This document shows, in pieces, positions 1-11,690 of a stretch of 64,000 nt of DNA (its first letter is position 1; the number at the start of each line of letters is the position of its first letter). The DNA is from Apostichopus japonicus. Its lineage: Eukaryota > Echinodermata > Holothuroidea > Aspidochirotida > Stichopodidae. The DNA is taken from positions 13,377,001-13,441,000 of the forward strand of contig NC_092569.1 of NCBI RefSeq assembly GCF_037975245.1, written 5' to 3'. The position numbers were made by a program, and so were the translations under genes. Below the pieces are notes generated by a model. The model was not told the DNA's origin. It ran no database searches and worked only from the letters and a program-made list of their open reading frames with translations.

Positions 1-847
1 GATAGTCTGAAGTTATTATAACATGTGCTTTTAGTATACTGCAAAAAGAGTAAGTTGTTGTATTTGTATTGATATTTTATGTAGAAGTAACGAAAAATTT
101 AGTATGTTTAGTTTGGTCTAATTGCACGTTCTTTTTCTGTCCAATGTAGTGCAGGGTTCACTTGCGCGAATTCAAATTATTCTGTTTATGTATATGTATA
201 TGCATCGATTCGTAGATTATGATGTTTTATTGACATTTATTTGTAATTCAAGCATATCTGTTCAGTAGCAAAGTTTAAAGGTTAAGATTAATTAGTTTTC
301 TCTTTTTGATCCTAGATTGAATGAAACTCATTGACGTAAATAATAGGTCAGATCATACAGTTTAACGCAGTTCCTAAAACTCTGGGTATTCTCTAGTCTT
401 CGCCGGTCCATTATATACTTTAGTACTACTAGTAAGACTAAATCAGAACGACCGAAAGACAAACTTAGTGTAACAAAGTACTGATTCTCCTCTAGCCTAG
501 GTCTAAACAGGCTTGTTATGTGAGCAAGCAAAATAACAACTAAAAACGATTATGCCTATAAATAAGTTGGCCCAGTGCATTTCTGCTTCTAAAATCTTAT
601 ATTTTTAAAGATCATAAAAACAAACAAAGATTTAGCCCATGTTTTATTATCTCTGTATTCTGGGCATTTGATTCTGGTTGCAATGGTGATGACACTCTCG
701 TTCAAATTTTCAGCTTTATACAGTCTGCTTCAAACTTTGGGATTGTTTTTTGAGACTATAGTGGAAGCAAATCTCACATAACTTTGTGGTGACAACTTTT
801 TTTTTCTTTTTCAAATGATGAATACTTTTGCTGTTTCTTTTTTCCAG
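1..847. other. No gene recognised
   Basis: AT-rich sequence with no recognisable exon, repeat or RNA gene. The last 60 bases form a long pyrimidine-rich stretch that leads into the possible splice acceptor at 847. Confidence 0.5.
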
Positions 848-1036
848 CAGGAATTGAAAAGCCAAATATCTAAGTCAAGGGTGAGGTTTCCTGTGATGTA
901 CGACACCAGTGTGGAGGCAATAACAGAAGAGGAGAACTGTGTTATATATGGCTTACAGACATGTTTTAAGATGATATATTGGTACCCTTCGCAGAACAAA
1001 AGAGTTTATCCAAGAGTCCAAAAAGCAAAGGAACAA
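848..1036 (+). CDS. Possible internal coding exon, unknown product
   Basis: A long T-rich tract ending in ccag precedes 63 open codons that look protein-like, with charged and aromatic residues mixed (KSRVRFPVMYDTSVEAITEE and WYPSQNKRVYPRV). The proposed end is at a weak gtacc donor after codon CAA, in phase 0. If the donor is not used, the frame runs two more codons to a stop. It would splice in frame to the candidate exon at 2167. I recognise no family. Single-exon coincidence in AT-rich DNA is the main alternative. Confidence 0.35.
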
Positions 1037-1196
1037 GTACCATAGAGAAAAAAGATGGAAGAGTGAGTTTAACTATTGTACCCAACTGTTTAATGATATT
1101 AAAGATACTTTTCATAACCTGTTTAAAAAAAAAACAGTCTAGTATATAATTTACGTGCAAGCTTCATAAGTTTGGTCAAATTTTCACTGATCTGTA

Positions 1197-1912
1197 GAAC
1201 GGGAGTCCAGAGGGTTTGGTTAGCTGGGAAGGTAACCAATTGCCTGGTACATCACAATGTTCACAATGCATTCCTGTATATGGAACCTGACGACTGGCAA
1301 ACCGACTGTGGTGGATGTGGCTGGGAGAGCAATTTTAAAGTCACCTAATAGCTAACCTAGATCAGCTTTCATGGTAACCACATCAAAGTAAGAACAATGT
1401 GTCAGGTATGGCCACAAGAGCAACAAATGGCCATCGCCAGTAATTATTGTTGGTGGGGTACCCCTGCCAGTGATCAACAATTGACCCCTCACGGCTGACC
1501 TAGGTCAGCTCATGAGGTAACCACTTGAAACCTACTGGAAAATGTTGGTTAGGACTTCAGATAAAAGGGATGGGCATTGCCAGTAATTTTTATTGGTGGG
1601 GTACCCCTGCCAGTAGACCCCCAATATGCCCATCCCCTCATTGACCTAGGTGAGCTCATGATTTGATCAGTTGAAACCTACAGGAAAATGATAGGTATCA
1701 CTTCATATGTTAGGATACTTACTTTGATGTGTTACCATGAAAACTGATCTAGGTTAGCTATCAGGTGACTTTAAAATTGCTCTCCCAGCCACACTCACCA
1801 CAGTCGGTTTGCCAGTCGTCTGGTTTCATATACAGGAATGCATTGTGAACATTGTGATGTACAAGGCAATTGGTTACCTTCCCAGCTAACCAAACCCGCT
1901 GGGCTCCCGGTC
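1197..1912. mobile_element. Foldback element with ~195-bp inverted arms
   Basis: The left arm (about 1197-1393) reappears inverted at about 1717-1912: both carry the same run through GGTTTGGTTAGCTGGGAAGG on to CATCAAAGTAAG. The interior holds two direct copies of a ~120-bp block (about 1430-1548 and 1572-1691) sharing GGTGGGGTACCCCTGCCAGT. The dinucleotide TA abuts both outer ends (1195-1196, 1913-1914), as expected for a Tc1/mariner-type target duplication, but two bases are weak evidence. It lies between the two possible plus-strand exons. Open frames here are by-products of the arms. Confidence 0.85.
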
Positions 1913-2166
1913 TATTGGGATCATAATTAACATGATTAACATAATTATTAAGCTTTGAAAAATAACTTGGTGTTATGCTGTTCAAAGCTAATAATTATTT
2001 GGTAAAGCTGCTAATCCTGGCTTATAATTTGAGGGACCTAGATTTAAATGTATACCTCCCAATTTGTTATAAAATTTTAATGTAAATGTATGTTTATGAT
2101 AATGTGAGTTATCATGTGCTATATCTGTATCTGTGCTTACACGTATATCATATTTTCTGTTCACAG

Positions 2167-2247
2167 GTCAATAATGGTGCAGATTTTGGCTTCCTGAAGA
2201 CAAGTGGGAGGCCATTTGTAGTTAAGAGAAACACTCTTTGCTCGTGA
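2167..2247 (+). CDS. Possible terminal coding exon, unknown product
   Basis: The acceptor ttctgttcacag is followed by 26 codons and a TGA. The peptide begins VNNGADFGFLKTSGRPFVV. It would join the candidate exon ending at 1036 in phase 0. No family is recognised. The evidence is splice-site quality, phase agreement and protein-like composition only. Confidence 0.35.
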   Translation, partial: VNNGADFGFLKTSGRPFVVKRNTLCS

Positions 2248-2555
2248 AGACTTAACTGGTGTGGATTTGAGGTACCACTTTAAAACGAAAGTCATGAGGA
2301 ACCCTTGCCCAAGATTCAACTTTGCATTATTGTGCAGTGCTATACTTTTGCGATTCATGTTTGATCCATTAACTTGTCTTAACTTTGTTGGAATAAAATC
2401 ATATTTTCAGATTTTTGTTTACAGTGATTTCTTCTCTATCTGTCGAAAGTCAGCCTTTGTAGACATCAGAAGTTTTATCAGAAATAAATACTGCCAAAAT
2501 ACACATTATTTGTGTTTCTTCTGCTCTCTTTTCTTTCAGTGATGCTAGTCAGTGA
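2248..2555. other. No gene recognised
   Basis: Ordinary AT-rich sequence. The open frame across it has no recognisable protein character. Confidence 0.5.
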
Positions 2556-2910
2556 AACTAGTCGGGTTTAATTCTTTCAGTGATTCTAGTCAGTGCAACT
2601 AGTCAGTCGATACCGACTAAGAAAGGTTAGTCGGGAGAGGCACCATCCTGACTAATGTAAAACCTGCTATAAACTAGTCGGTGGCTCATATAAATTAGTC
2701 GGTAAAGACCGACTAATGTCACCAACTAATGTAACTGACTAATATACATTTACCAACTAAGAAATTGTTGATCGACTAAGCTGACGGACTAAGATGACCG
2801 ACTAAGAAATCCAACTGACTAAGGAATAAATTAGTCGGTATAGCAACTGACTAAGGCTATGTTAGTCGGGAGAGGCACCAGATGGACTAACGTTATGTTA
2901 GTCGGTGAAC
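2556..2910. repeat. Cluster of TTAGTCGG / CCGACTAA motifs in both orientations
   Basis: About twenty copies of the core TTAGTCGG or its complement, some with one or two changes, lie in 350 bp with irregular spacing. One longer unit, TTAGTCGGGAGAGGCACCA, occurs near 2627 and again near 2862, bounding the central part. The alternating orientations allow many alternative hairpins. The period is irregular, unlike the minisatellites elsewhere in the window. Confidence 0.8.
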
Positions 2911-5359
2911 CAATTTAAGTTTTCAGTGTAGTAGCTGTACAGTATAGATGTAATAGCTTGACCAGGGAGCTGCTACTCGAGCGGTTCCCTGCTTTTTACT
3001 CTTTTAGGCCCACATGTTGAACAGTCGAAGTCCGAACTGTTCGGATGCCCTGGTTTCGTAGTTGATTCACTGATTTGGAAAGCTCTGCATGCTTTATGCT
3101 GTATCGAATATCAGAAGTTTAGCCTATAGAAGTACAGTAAGCTAACGCTATTTTACTGTAAAAAAACAGTGTATTCCAAACCTTTACAGATGCGCCAGTC
3201 TTGTACTAACCCGAGTAAAGTATTTGAAATATTGCAACCTTAGTTGCGAGCCGACATTCTTTCACAGCTCAAGAAACTTATAGTGAAGTTTATGTCTGAT
3301 ACATTGACTCGTGTCACAAAAAGGACAGACGCGAATGAGTGAAAAAATTGACTGAAATGATTACAACATTGGGTATCAAACGTATGGTCAAGTCCGTCAT
3401 ATGTGAACAATTGGTATTTCAGCCAATTTAGGTATTAATTACACATAGACACAGTCACAACTTACATTGTATTTTATATATACATTTTAGTTATATATCA
3501 GGAGGATTTTATGTCATAAACCATATATAGATAAATATGTATATTTAATTATTTTTGGACTCCTGACAACGGGCCCTTTAGGCGATCACAGAACACTTGC
3601 CCTAGCTGCACCCCATCCTCCTAACCGGTGCACGTAAACCCTGTCCTTGCACCACTTTGACCCGAATTAAAAATAACGAAATTTGAACGGAAAAGGGAAC
3701 GAAATTACGTTGCCATAAGGGGCGGCTCCACCCTCTTTGGAAAGGATTGGCAAAAAGGGAATAAGTACATGAACAATAAATTAAAAGTTATTTCCATTGA
3801 AAAGTGACTCGCTGAACACCTGCAGTCAAAGCAACCTTTTTTTTTTCTAAATCACGTCAGTTTATTGCTTTCCAGCGTACTGTACTCCAGTATTGATTTT
3901 CCTGCCTCTTGTTCCGAACGGCTCCCAAAGAAATGCCAAGTCGGCAACGGGTTGGGGGTGGGTTACCCAGCCCCACCATGGGGCACCTCATCACGACTGA
4001 CTCGAATTACAACTCAAAACTATAACTCAAATTGGATTGAATTTAAAAAAAAAAAACTGTCTGCATGGCTCATACTTATCTATACTATTATGTGAACATA
4101 TAGGCGTACAGGCTCTAGTCAACCAGGAGGGACACTGGAGGGGGAGGGGAGCTTTTTTTTCTTGCCACAGAAAATTAAACATTGCCCGGCAGTTATAGCA
4201 CGATTAATTCATTTCAAACTTCGACGACAATGAAGGACAAAGAGAACCATCTAGGCCTATGCCTGACTATAAGACCATTGAACCATCACGAACAACTCCG
4301 AATAATCTTCCATTTGCCGATTCATGACACTGGGGAAGTAAGGGGTGGGGGGTGGGGCTTTCCATTTGATCCGCAAGTATAGTGAACGGTCACCACAAAA
4401 GGTGTATAACTTGGGACTAGCATGGGGAGACTTGTCAACCTTGTGAACATTTTTTAGGGGGGTAAGATGTAAGGGGGGGGGGGAGTCGGCAAACTAAAAC
4501 ATACAGGGTAAACAGAGGGAAGGAAAGAAGTCAAAAAAGAAAGAGTGAAAGACAGATGAAGGGATGGAGGAAGAAAGTAATGAAAATGTGGAGATGGAGG
4601 TTAGGGGTAGAGATAGATATGATATGAAATACAGAGAAAAGAAAACCAAGAGCAGAAAATGGAGATCACTGGGATACTGTCAAATACACAAGAAGAATAT
4701 ACAATCTCAATACTGGAATTAAATATTGCACCACATAAATACAGCTTATGACATCAAGAAATCAAAGGGGAAGGATATAATGTTTCAAGGATGCTGGAAA
4801 ATAAGACACAACAGAAGATAATCATGGTTTCTGATCTATTAGGCTTCTTCTAACTACTGCTACAAGGATGTAAGAGACCACAGGGACTCACACAACTCTT
4901 TAAGTTGTGATGACCTCTGACCCTTACTATGCCTAACTGTTATGTTGCCAGGAAATAAATACACCAGTGCATGAGAGGAGGTGAGAGACAGGACTGATTG
5001 ATTGTGTCTATAGGGGTGTTTAATATACATGTGATTCAAGAAGATAGATGTAAAATGTAGCACTGTTTAAACACTTCAAAGGGGACCCCTTCCACACCCC
5101 CCCACACCCTCCCCACGTTCAAATCATATCCCCTCCTGCCTCCTGGCAACGGATATGAACACCACTATAAATAAACCGATACAGATATTTATACCCGCTG
5201 TGTGTAGGCCTATATACAATAATACAAAGCTGGCCATTCTCTGATTGTTACTCCTTGATTGAATTTCCCCAACCTTGCCAACCTTGACTTAGAGGGTGGC
5301 CAAGCTTCTGATTCACAGTCATAGCTACTATCGAACAAAATGGACGAAAGCAATTTATC
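2911..5359. other. No gene recognised; G-runs and a purine-rich tract
   Basis: No exon with convincing borders. Near 4320-4490 there are runs of G, followed by a GA-rich tract at about 4500-4640. Short open frames here have no protein character I recognise. Confidence 0.45.
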
Positions 5360-5622
5360 TCAATCTGGTGATGCAGATGTATCAATAGCTGCTAATCCAA
5401 CGTGAATGTCGCACAACCTGTCAATAAAAGTCTGGGAAAAGTGCTTGCCCCTGCCATATGTATGATCTCTTTTGTTCAGGATCATGTAAATGTGGCAATG
5501 TGTATTTGTATGGTCTGAAGTTTCTCTCCCATGCTGCTCCATATCTAATCCTACTGGTGACATTGGACAGAACATGGCAGATGGCTTCTTGAGAGGTGTT
5601 GAAGTAACTGGATCAGAAGTAT
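5360..5622 (-). CDS. Terminal exon of an unrecognised gene
   Basis: The minus strand has acceptor atctttacag, then two carried bases and 86 codons to TGA at 5360. The peptide includes SAMFCPMSPVGLDMEQHGRE and HCHIYMILNKRDHTYGRGK, with clear protein-like composition. The preceding exon at 7308-7407 ends with one base of a codon, and G plus AT completes GAT (Asp) in the open frame, so the two exons join without a break. I cannot assign a family. It could be a host gene or a domesticated transposon-associated protein. Confidence 0.6.
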
Positions 5623-6072
5623 CTGTAAAGATTACATAAAACATTTGTTACTAGATTGCAAGTATCCTGCTATAGCTACTATGGCTGTGACTAAAAATAT
5701 ACTTTTGTTTAGAACTTATCACACTTTCGCAGCACTGGAAACTGATATTTCAATTTAAATGGTGTCATTGAGTTTAGAGGACATTGAAGTAGAAGATATT
5801 GAAGTTACAAGTATGTTGGTGAAACCAAGACCACCCTCAATAAGCAGTTCTAGTCACAGGTCAATACAATGAAAATGGAGACTCCAGTGGGGGAACACTT
5901 TCAGTTCCCCAATCATACCATTAAAGTAAGACATGTCCCAACAGGTAACTAAATTCGTAGACTAACCATCTCAGACATAGTACACCACAGCAGAGATAGA
6001 GAGAGTGGACGGAATGCCTTAGCACCATTCAACTGAATGGGCTCAATATACAAGAAGGACATGACTAACTTA

Positions 6073-6863
6073 CATAGGCGTAGGAGGCAGGGGGCTGGGG
6101 GGGCTGCAGCCCCCCAACCAAAATTTTTGGTGAAAATTCGGGCAATATGCTGAGAATTTTTCGGGCACCTACTTAAAAAAAGAATAATATGCAGTGTGTT
6201 TTGCACATTTTTGGGTGAAAATTCGGGCAATATGCTGAGAATTTTTCGGGCACCTACTGAAAAAGGATAATTTTCAGTGTGTTTTTCACATTTTTTGGTG
6301 AAAATTCGGGCAAAATGCTGAGAATTTTTCGGGCACCTACTGAAAGAAGAATAATTTCCAATGTGTTTTCCACTTTTTTCGGTGAAAATTCCGGCAATAT
6401 GCTGAGAATTTTTCGGGCACCTACTTAAAAAAAGAATAATTTGCAGTGTGTTTTTCACATTTTTTGGTGAAAATTTGGGCAATATGCTGAGAATTTTTCA
6501 GGCACCTACTGAAAAAAGAATAATTTGCAATGTGTTTTTCACTTTTTTTGGTGAAAATTCGGCAATAAGTTGAGAATTTTTCGGGCACCTACTGCAAGAA
6601 GAATATTTTGCAATGTGTTTTTCAATGTTTAAACTTATATTGTTATGATCATTTTTGTTTTACAGATTCCCCAATAATTTTAACCAATATGGAAGGCTAA
6701 TAAGATTGTATGTTATTGGCATGTGATGTAATAACCGATGTATGCCTATATGATATGCACAACAACATGTTGATCGCGCGCGGAGCGCACGAAAATTTCG
6801 GATACATTTTTCGGGCAAGTCGTTTCAGCCCCCCACAAATCAAATGAGGCTCCTACGCCTATG
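6073..6863. mobile_element. Non-autonomous hAT element, CATAGGCGTAGGA ends, expanded interior
   Basis: The ends are CATAGGCGTAGGA and its complement TCCTACGCCTATG, and both sides carry the 8-bp direct repeat CTAACTTA (6065-6072, 6864-6871). The inside consists of about six tandem copies of an ~88-bp unit (about 6120-6630) recognisable by GAATTTTTCGGGCACCTACT, then a unique right part with GCGCGCGGAGCGCACGAAAA. It sits in the intron between the exons at 5622 and 7308. The 177-codon open frame across it is a translation of the repeat. Relatives lie at 20699-21149 and, truncated, at about 48181-48504. Confidence 0.93.
6120..6630. repeat. ~88-bp tandem repeat inside the hAT element
   Basis: About six copies, each with the aaaattcgggcaatatgctg block, the cgggcacctact block and a TGTGTTTTTCAC-like block. 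The relative at 20699 has a single copy, so the expansion arose inside this insertion or in a close source copy. Confidence 0.9.
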
Positions 6864-7307
6864 CTAACTTAATCCTGCTCCATCTCTGTATTCTGCCATA
6901 GTTCATTCCCCCTCTCTCCTTTCTTAATCCTCGCTTTGTACTCCACAGTTTATCTAAATACCTCTGCTTTCCCTGACTCCTTTTTTTCAATACACCATTA
7001 ACTTCTTTCTTTGTGTTCACCATGTCCTCTCTGTACCAGGCTCTATTGTGTCTCTTGAATTTCTTGTTACTAGTCAGTTTGCCTCTAAAGAAGATCCTCA
7101 TAATATCAGGCCCACTGACTTTTATATAAATTCTCATACACATGTACCCTTTTTAGTGGATGAGCAATATGCTACCATTTTTTTCTTTTCTTTAGGAATT
7201 TAATGAGAATGAAATTGTATTATTTTTCTGATCACATCAGATCAGATATAAGATTAGCACTGCTCTTCCAGTCTGTTATTCATGCAAGGATAAACATATA
7301 AATTTAC

Positions 7308-7407
7308 CTTCTCCTTTCTGAGTGTCAACTGATCTTTCTGTGGTGACAGCTGCTGAGAATGCCTCTGTTTGACTTTCGGCATCCTTCTGGAAAGATGCAT
7401 TTAACAC
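7308..7407 (-). CDS. Internal exon of the unrecognised gene ending at 5360
   Basis: A 100-nt exon with acceptor ttgaacag and donor gtaaat on the minus strand. Only the phase-0 frame is open; it encodes 33 residues starting VLNASFQKDAESQTEAFSAA plus one base. That base completes the first codon of the exon at 5622. The Ser/Thr/Glu-rich composition suggests a linker. The upstream exon at 9558 ends in a different phase, so a connecting exon is missing or they belong to different genes. Confidence 0.6.
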
Positions 7408-9557
7408 CTGTTCAATGAAACAAAAAAATTGTCCGTAAATCATATAACTGAAATAGTAATTTTACTGTACACCCCAAGCTTAATTGTATGCGTAATGAAT
7501 CTGGTAATGATTATTACAAACAAACATGTTTTTATCATACCTACCCAAGAAAAAATATGAAAGAGAAAAGTAACAAACAAACACTTTGGCAGATTTCAAT
7601 AATAACATATTGTTAACCCACAATGATTTAAACCCAGATAAGGATGATATATTCTTTCATACTCTTCTTCAACATATCCTAAAACCGTGGTACCTTTCAA
7701 GAAAATTGTGAGGATAATTTTGTGTTGCCCAACTGCTTGCTCAACAACCTGAGCTCACATGTCAATGTACAATTTACTATGTAAACTTCCTGTCTAAGTG
7801 AACTGATTGGTTTCATATCACTAAAAGATGTCCAGTCTTTTGATCAAAGTTTGATGTACACTCATTATTTACCTACTGTGAAAACTTCCTGTTTATGTGA
7901 GCAGTTGGTTTCATGAGTGAGAATTGAGATGCTAGCTTACTCCATGACATAAGCCCACCATTGTGAAAAATTCCTGTTTACATGCATAGCTAGTTTTCAG
8001 ACTACCATTAACGCTAGATTACTCTCCACAAGAGATAGTTACGGTCACCAAATTTAATAGATTATAATTTTTGAACACTAAACATCAGATCATTTACGGC
8101 TCTTAAAATGCAATCTGGATTTGGTTGCTAGGCGGGCCGTATCCTAGCAACCAAAAAGTTTTCCAATTTTTTTTTGCCCAATTTCATCCTTTGAGACATA
8201 TTGCAAGACACCATATCAATTTTAGGCAATTCTGAGAGGGTGGGCGTGGAGGCCACTGTTGATTTGGCATGGATGGACCCATATATAAAAATATGATAAC
8301 TTATCACAACATTATAGCATCAGGCCTACACAAAAAACTGGTACTTTCTTACCTCCAGGCATGGCAATATAAAGGTTTATATAGGTGTAGCTATATGTAC
8401 TAATATGTTCCCTCAATTTGTGAGGCTAATTTACCTTAGTTCTTGCATAGCAGTTGGGTTCCTTCAAAAATCCCAAACGCAGAAATGTACACACGATTGA
8501 GTCAGTAGATAACATGTACACCCCGTTGCCCAAATGAACCATTAAAACTTGATTACGTATATGCTAGCTGTGGCTGACCTTAGAAAAACCTAAGGTATAG
8601 TTGCATATGTAGCGGTGTGAAAACATGTGAATCAGTTAGGAGTGATTCTAAAGTATTTATGTAGATGCATTATTTTTATAGGAAAAACTGCAGGTCCATG
8701 TGGTTGTACGTGTACAGCACTTTGAACACTAAATTCAGATACTTATTACAACAGGCCTTAGTTCTATATATGCCTAGTTAATTATGACTGGGCAAAGATG
8801 AGGCTTCAAACTTCTTTCTTTTTTTCAAATGCTCATTCACAAGAATATCTTCTTCAAACAAGGACAGCTGATAACAATTTAGAACCTGGAGGGGGTGGGG
8901 ATGAACAGATCACCAAGGCCTAGTGGTTAGAAAATATATTTCCATCAATTTGTTGAGGCAAAAACAGTTTACTATTTGGTGATGAGAAGGCCCAGCTTTC
9001 CATTGCATAAATATGAGTCAGTCTTCTTTAGAAAGGATACTTTCATTTTTAACTGTATACAGTGTCTTCATGACAAGCATTCACAAACAGTGATGATGCT
9101 GACTCAGTAATACAACTTACTGCTACTTTGTGCTAGGATAAGTATGATAAGGTTAGCATACGCTAGGCCCATTGGAAAAATAATGAATGATAGGACTAGT
9201 TACATGGCCTAGGCATATCAAATCATGTATGTTACAAATACAATAGCATACTACCTGTAGACACTGCGAAATTCGAACACCTAAGCCTTAAAATACCCCC
9301 AAACTCCGTTATCTTCATTTTATTGACAAATATATACGTACATACTTGCACACAGGTCATTTTGGAGAGGAAATAACTGTAGCTTCGTAGTTTTTAGTGA
9401 TACTGGCTTTTGTTTGTAGGTTATCATTGTGAAATCGTGTATTTCTTAGGGGTGTCCGAACTTGACAGTATTCTGTACTTCGCAAAACTGATAGGCTATA
9501 CATGTAACCTAGGACAACTACCCTATACAGTTTTAGCCTAGCTTAGCAAATCATTAC
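7408..9557. other. Probable intron or intergenic sequence
   Basis: AT-rich sequence. A strong donor-like GGAG/gtaaga on the minus strand near 8370 has no phase-compatible exon that I can see upstream. No repeats or RNA genes recognised. Confidence 0.4.
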
Positions 9558-9840
9558 CTTTTTGTGTGATCCTGAAGCAAATGTCCTGCGAAATATACGT
9601 TGCTCACAGAAGTCAAATCATGGACATGTCTGTATAGTTCTTTCTCCATTTGCCAGCTTACATAGGAACGTAGAAGATAGATCTTCGTGGCATCTCTTCG
9701 TCGCTGTTGTTCCTTTGCACTGCTGTTTTTGTCATGTCCATGCAACAAAGGCCTTCCTCCACTTAAACCTAACCTACGCTCGTTCCAGGATAAGGTCGTT
9801 TTATTTCGCCCGATTCTTCTTGCCCTGATCCTTTTTCCAT
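9558..9840 (-). CDS. Probable exon, unrecognised product (start uncertain)
   Basis: On the minus strand a frame open from beyond 9870 ends at a good donor, AAAAAG/gtaatg. The protein-like part includes AKEQQRRRDATKIYLLRSYV and MEKELYRHVHDLTSVSNVYF. This basic stretch followed by an aromatic/leucine pattern resembles N-terminal parts of transposon-associated proteins I have seen in invertebrates, but I cannot name the family. No in-frame ATG stands out; two other frames begin with ATG near 9839 and 9743 but are short. The exon leaves two bases, which does not fit the exon at 7407. Confidence 0.45.
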
Positions 9841-10178
9841 GATTGTCACAATACTCTAATCGAATGTATTTGGACGAAAATCGTACAGTATTCTTTACTC
9901 AAAAGGCACACAAACAAACTATCGAGGACGAAGGTCCTATGTGGTAAACAGTACAGGAAACTGAAATGCTGTGTTATAGCATTATGTGTGCAATGGGTAC
10001 GGGCTTGTTGCGAATACGCTTGCCTGTGCTATTCACTGATCTAAATTTGCCACCGAGGTCACGTGATTAATAGGGGTCCCCGTAAACCTCGCTGAAACCT
10101 CGATAATGCCAGTGCCCTCAAAAAAAAGTCTACGAGCGATATCGCCTTTAATATATCCATATACATATATATACATAC

Positions 10179-10179
<1 letters not shown>

Positions 10180-10252
<73 letters not shown>
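10180..10252. repeat. (TA)n microsatellite
   Basis: Uninterrupted TA dinucleotides. Open frames of alternating Ile/Tyr across it are artefacts. Confidence 0.98.
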
Positions 10253-10255
<3 letters not shown>

Positions 10256-10467
10256 ATTAACATAAAGTCTGTTCAAAGTATCTCTTTCGAGATCCGGCTT
10301 TAGGAGTCACAAATGATTTTCGAGTTGGATCGCATCATGTTTGATCTCCAGAGTAGGGCAAAATATGTCACCAAAAACAGAACTAGTATTGTTCGATATA
10401 GGTGACAAACGCCTACAGTGGAATTACGATCTTCCTTACCGGTTTCGAACCTCTGGACATACAATCA

Positions 10468-10586
10468 GCGTCCATAGCCTAGTGGTTAGGGTGTCCGCGT
10501 ACAGAGCGGGAGGCCCGTGGTTCGAATCCCGGTGGAGGCTGAAAGTTTTTTCACTGTTCTTGATTTTCCAACTCATTACGATTTTC

Positions 10587-10670
<84 letters not shown>
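10468..10670 (+). mobile_element. tRNA-derived SINE with (TA)n tail
   Basis: An A-box-like TAGCCTAGTGGTTAGG lies near 10475 and a B-box GGTTCGAATCCC at 10519-10530, with tRNA-like spacing for RNA polymerase III. The arms pair poorly, so this is not a working tRNA gene. A short non-tRNA body leads into a TA repeat (about 10590-10666) that probably is the element's simple-repeat tail. Confidence 0.8.
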
Positions 10671-10671
<1 letters not shown>

Positions 10672-11040
10672 ATATCAATCAGGAAATGTGCCAGCAAGCA
10701 TAAACATGTTTCTTTTCTTTGATATGTAATCAAACAGTATCTGTTGTTTTTCTGGCTGCGATGTCAGAGTATACACATGGAAATACAAGCGGTGCACAAA
10801 TAGGGTCATTTGAGGCAGTTTTTGGGTCCACTCTGGGCCTCCCGGAAGCAGCGTACGGACATGATTTATTAAACTGAGTAAAGGAGTTTGTCAACAAGTG
10901 ACGAAACTTCAGGCTCTCATTAATCACGGTCATGAACGGAAAGTATATTGTGCCATGAATAGCCAACTTATCAGCTATCCAATGATGAGTTTGAGGTTTA
11001 GCTAGAGAAAAACGTCTACAATGACTGACATAGACCACAT

Positions 11041-11690
11041 TACTTTAACAATTTAGTGTGGAAGTCAATAGGGCAATTATATGGAGTATGCTACCTTAAA
11101 GTGGCTTTCCAGAAATTCAACATACTTCAACAGCGTTGCCACGCAATAACACAGAATACTAAAATCCTCCAGTTAGTCATCCTTCAAGGCAACAAAGGAT
11201 TACTTCTTATATTAACCTCTGCGTATTTATAAAAAACAAAAAGTCTATTGACATGAACTTTCAGTAATATCTTCTTTAAATCAGTTTATTTTAAATTTTC
11301 TGACCAACAAACGCTGTTATACCTAAATATGTCATACCATAAAATTCCCCGAATTCAAACGCTTGAGAAAACCAAATAACAGCCCTTTACTTATATTATC
11401 TAGATATATAATAGCATTTTTATTTGCAATGATTTTAGTAAGCATTTAAAATCATGTTTAAGAAGCCGAGGACTAAACCACGTGCTGGAGCGATCTGACC
11501 TTTTGTCTCCTATGTTATTCCACCCATTCCGACAAAGCCCTCACCCCCTCTCTCTAATGACATCCTTTAAAAGATTTCTCTTCATAAACATATCTATAAT
11601 TCCGCTTACGTTTATGTTATGATACAAATCTTAAAATACTTATGCCTACATGAAATATCGTCAATCTAAAAGGTAAAGCAAAATAATTAA
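11041..11690. repeat. Duplicated flank of the satellite array (copy A)
   Basis: Matches 55400-56020 closely, e.g. GTGTGGAAGTCAATAG then GCAATTATATGGAGTATG. It is the outer edge of the block duplicated with the satellite and the receptor genes. Confidence 0.88.

Noticed and set aside
1761-1985. 74-codon minus-strand protein
   Set aside because: Lies in the arm of the foldback element, and the same peptide is encoded in inverted form in the other arm.
5949-6482. 177-codon minus-strand protein with repeated motifs
   Set aside because: It is the 88-bp repeat inside a hAT element bounded by an 8-bp target duplication.
10468-10545. Functional tRNA gene
   Set aside because: A- and B-boxes are present but the acceptor and T arms do not pair; a SINE body and simple-repeat tail follow. 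The same reasoning applies at 42289/43301 and 54318.
10033-10730. Ile/Tyr alternating proteins
   Set aside because: Translation of TA microsatellites; the same applies at 46273-46569, 49473-49741 and 51336-51862.
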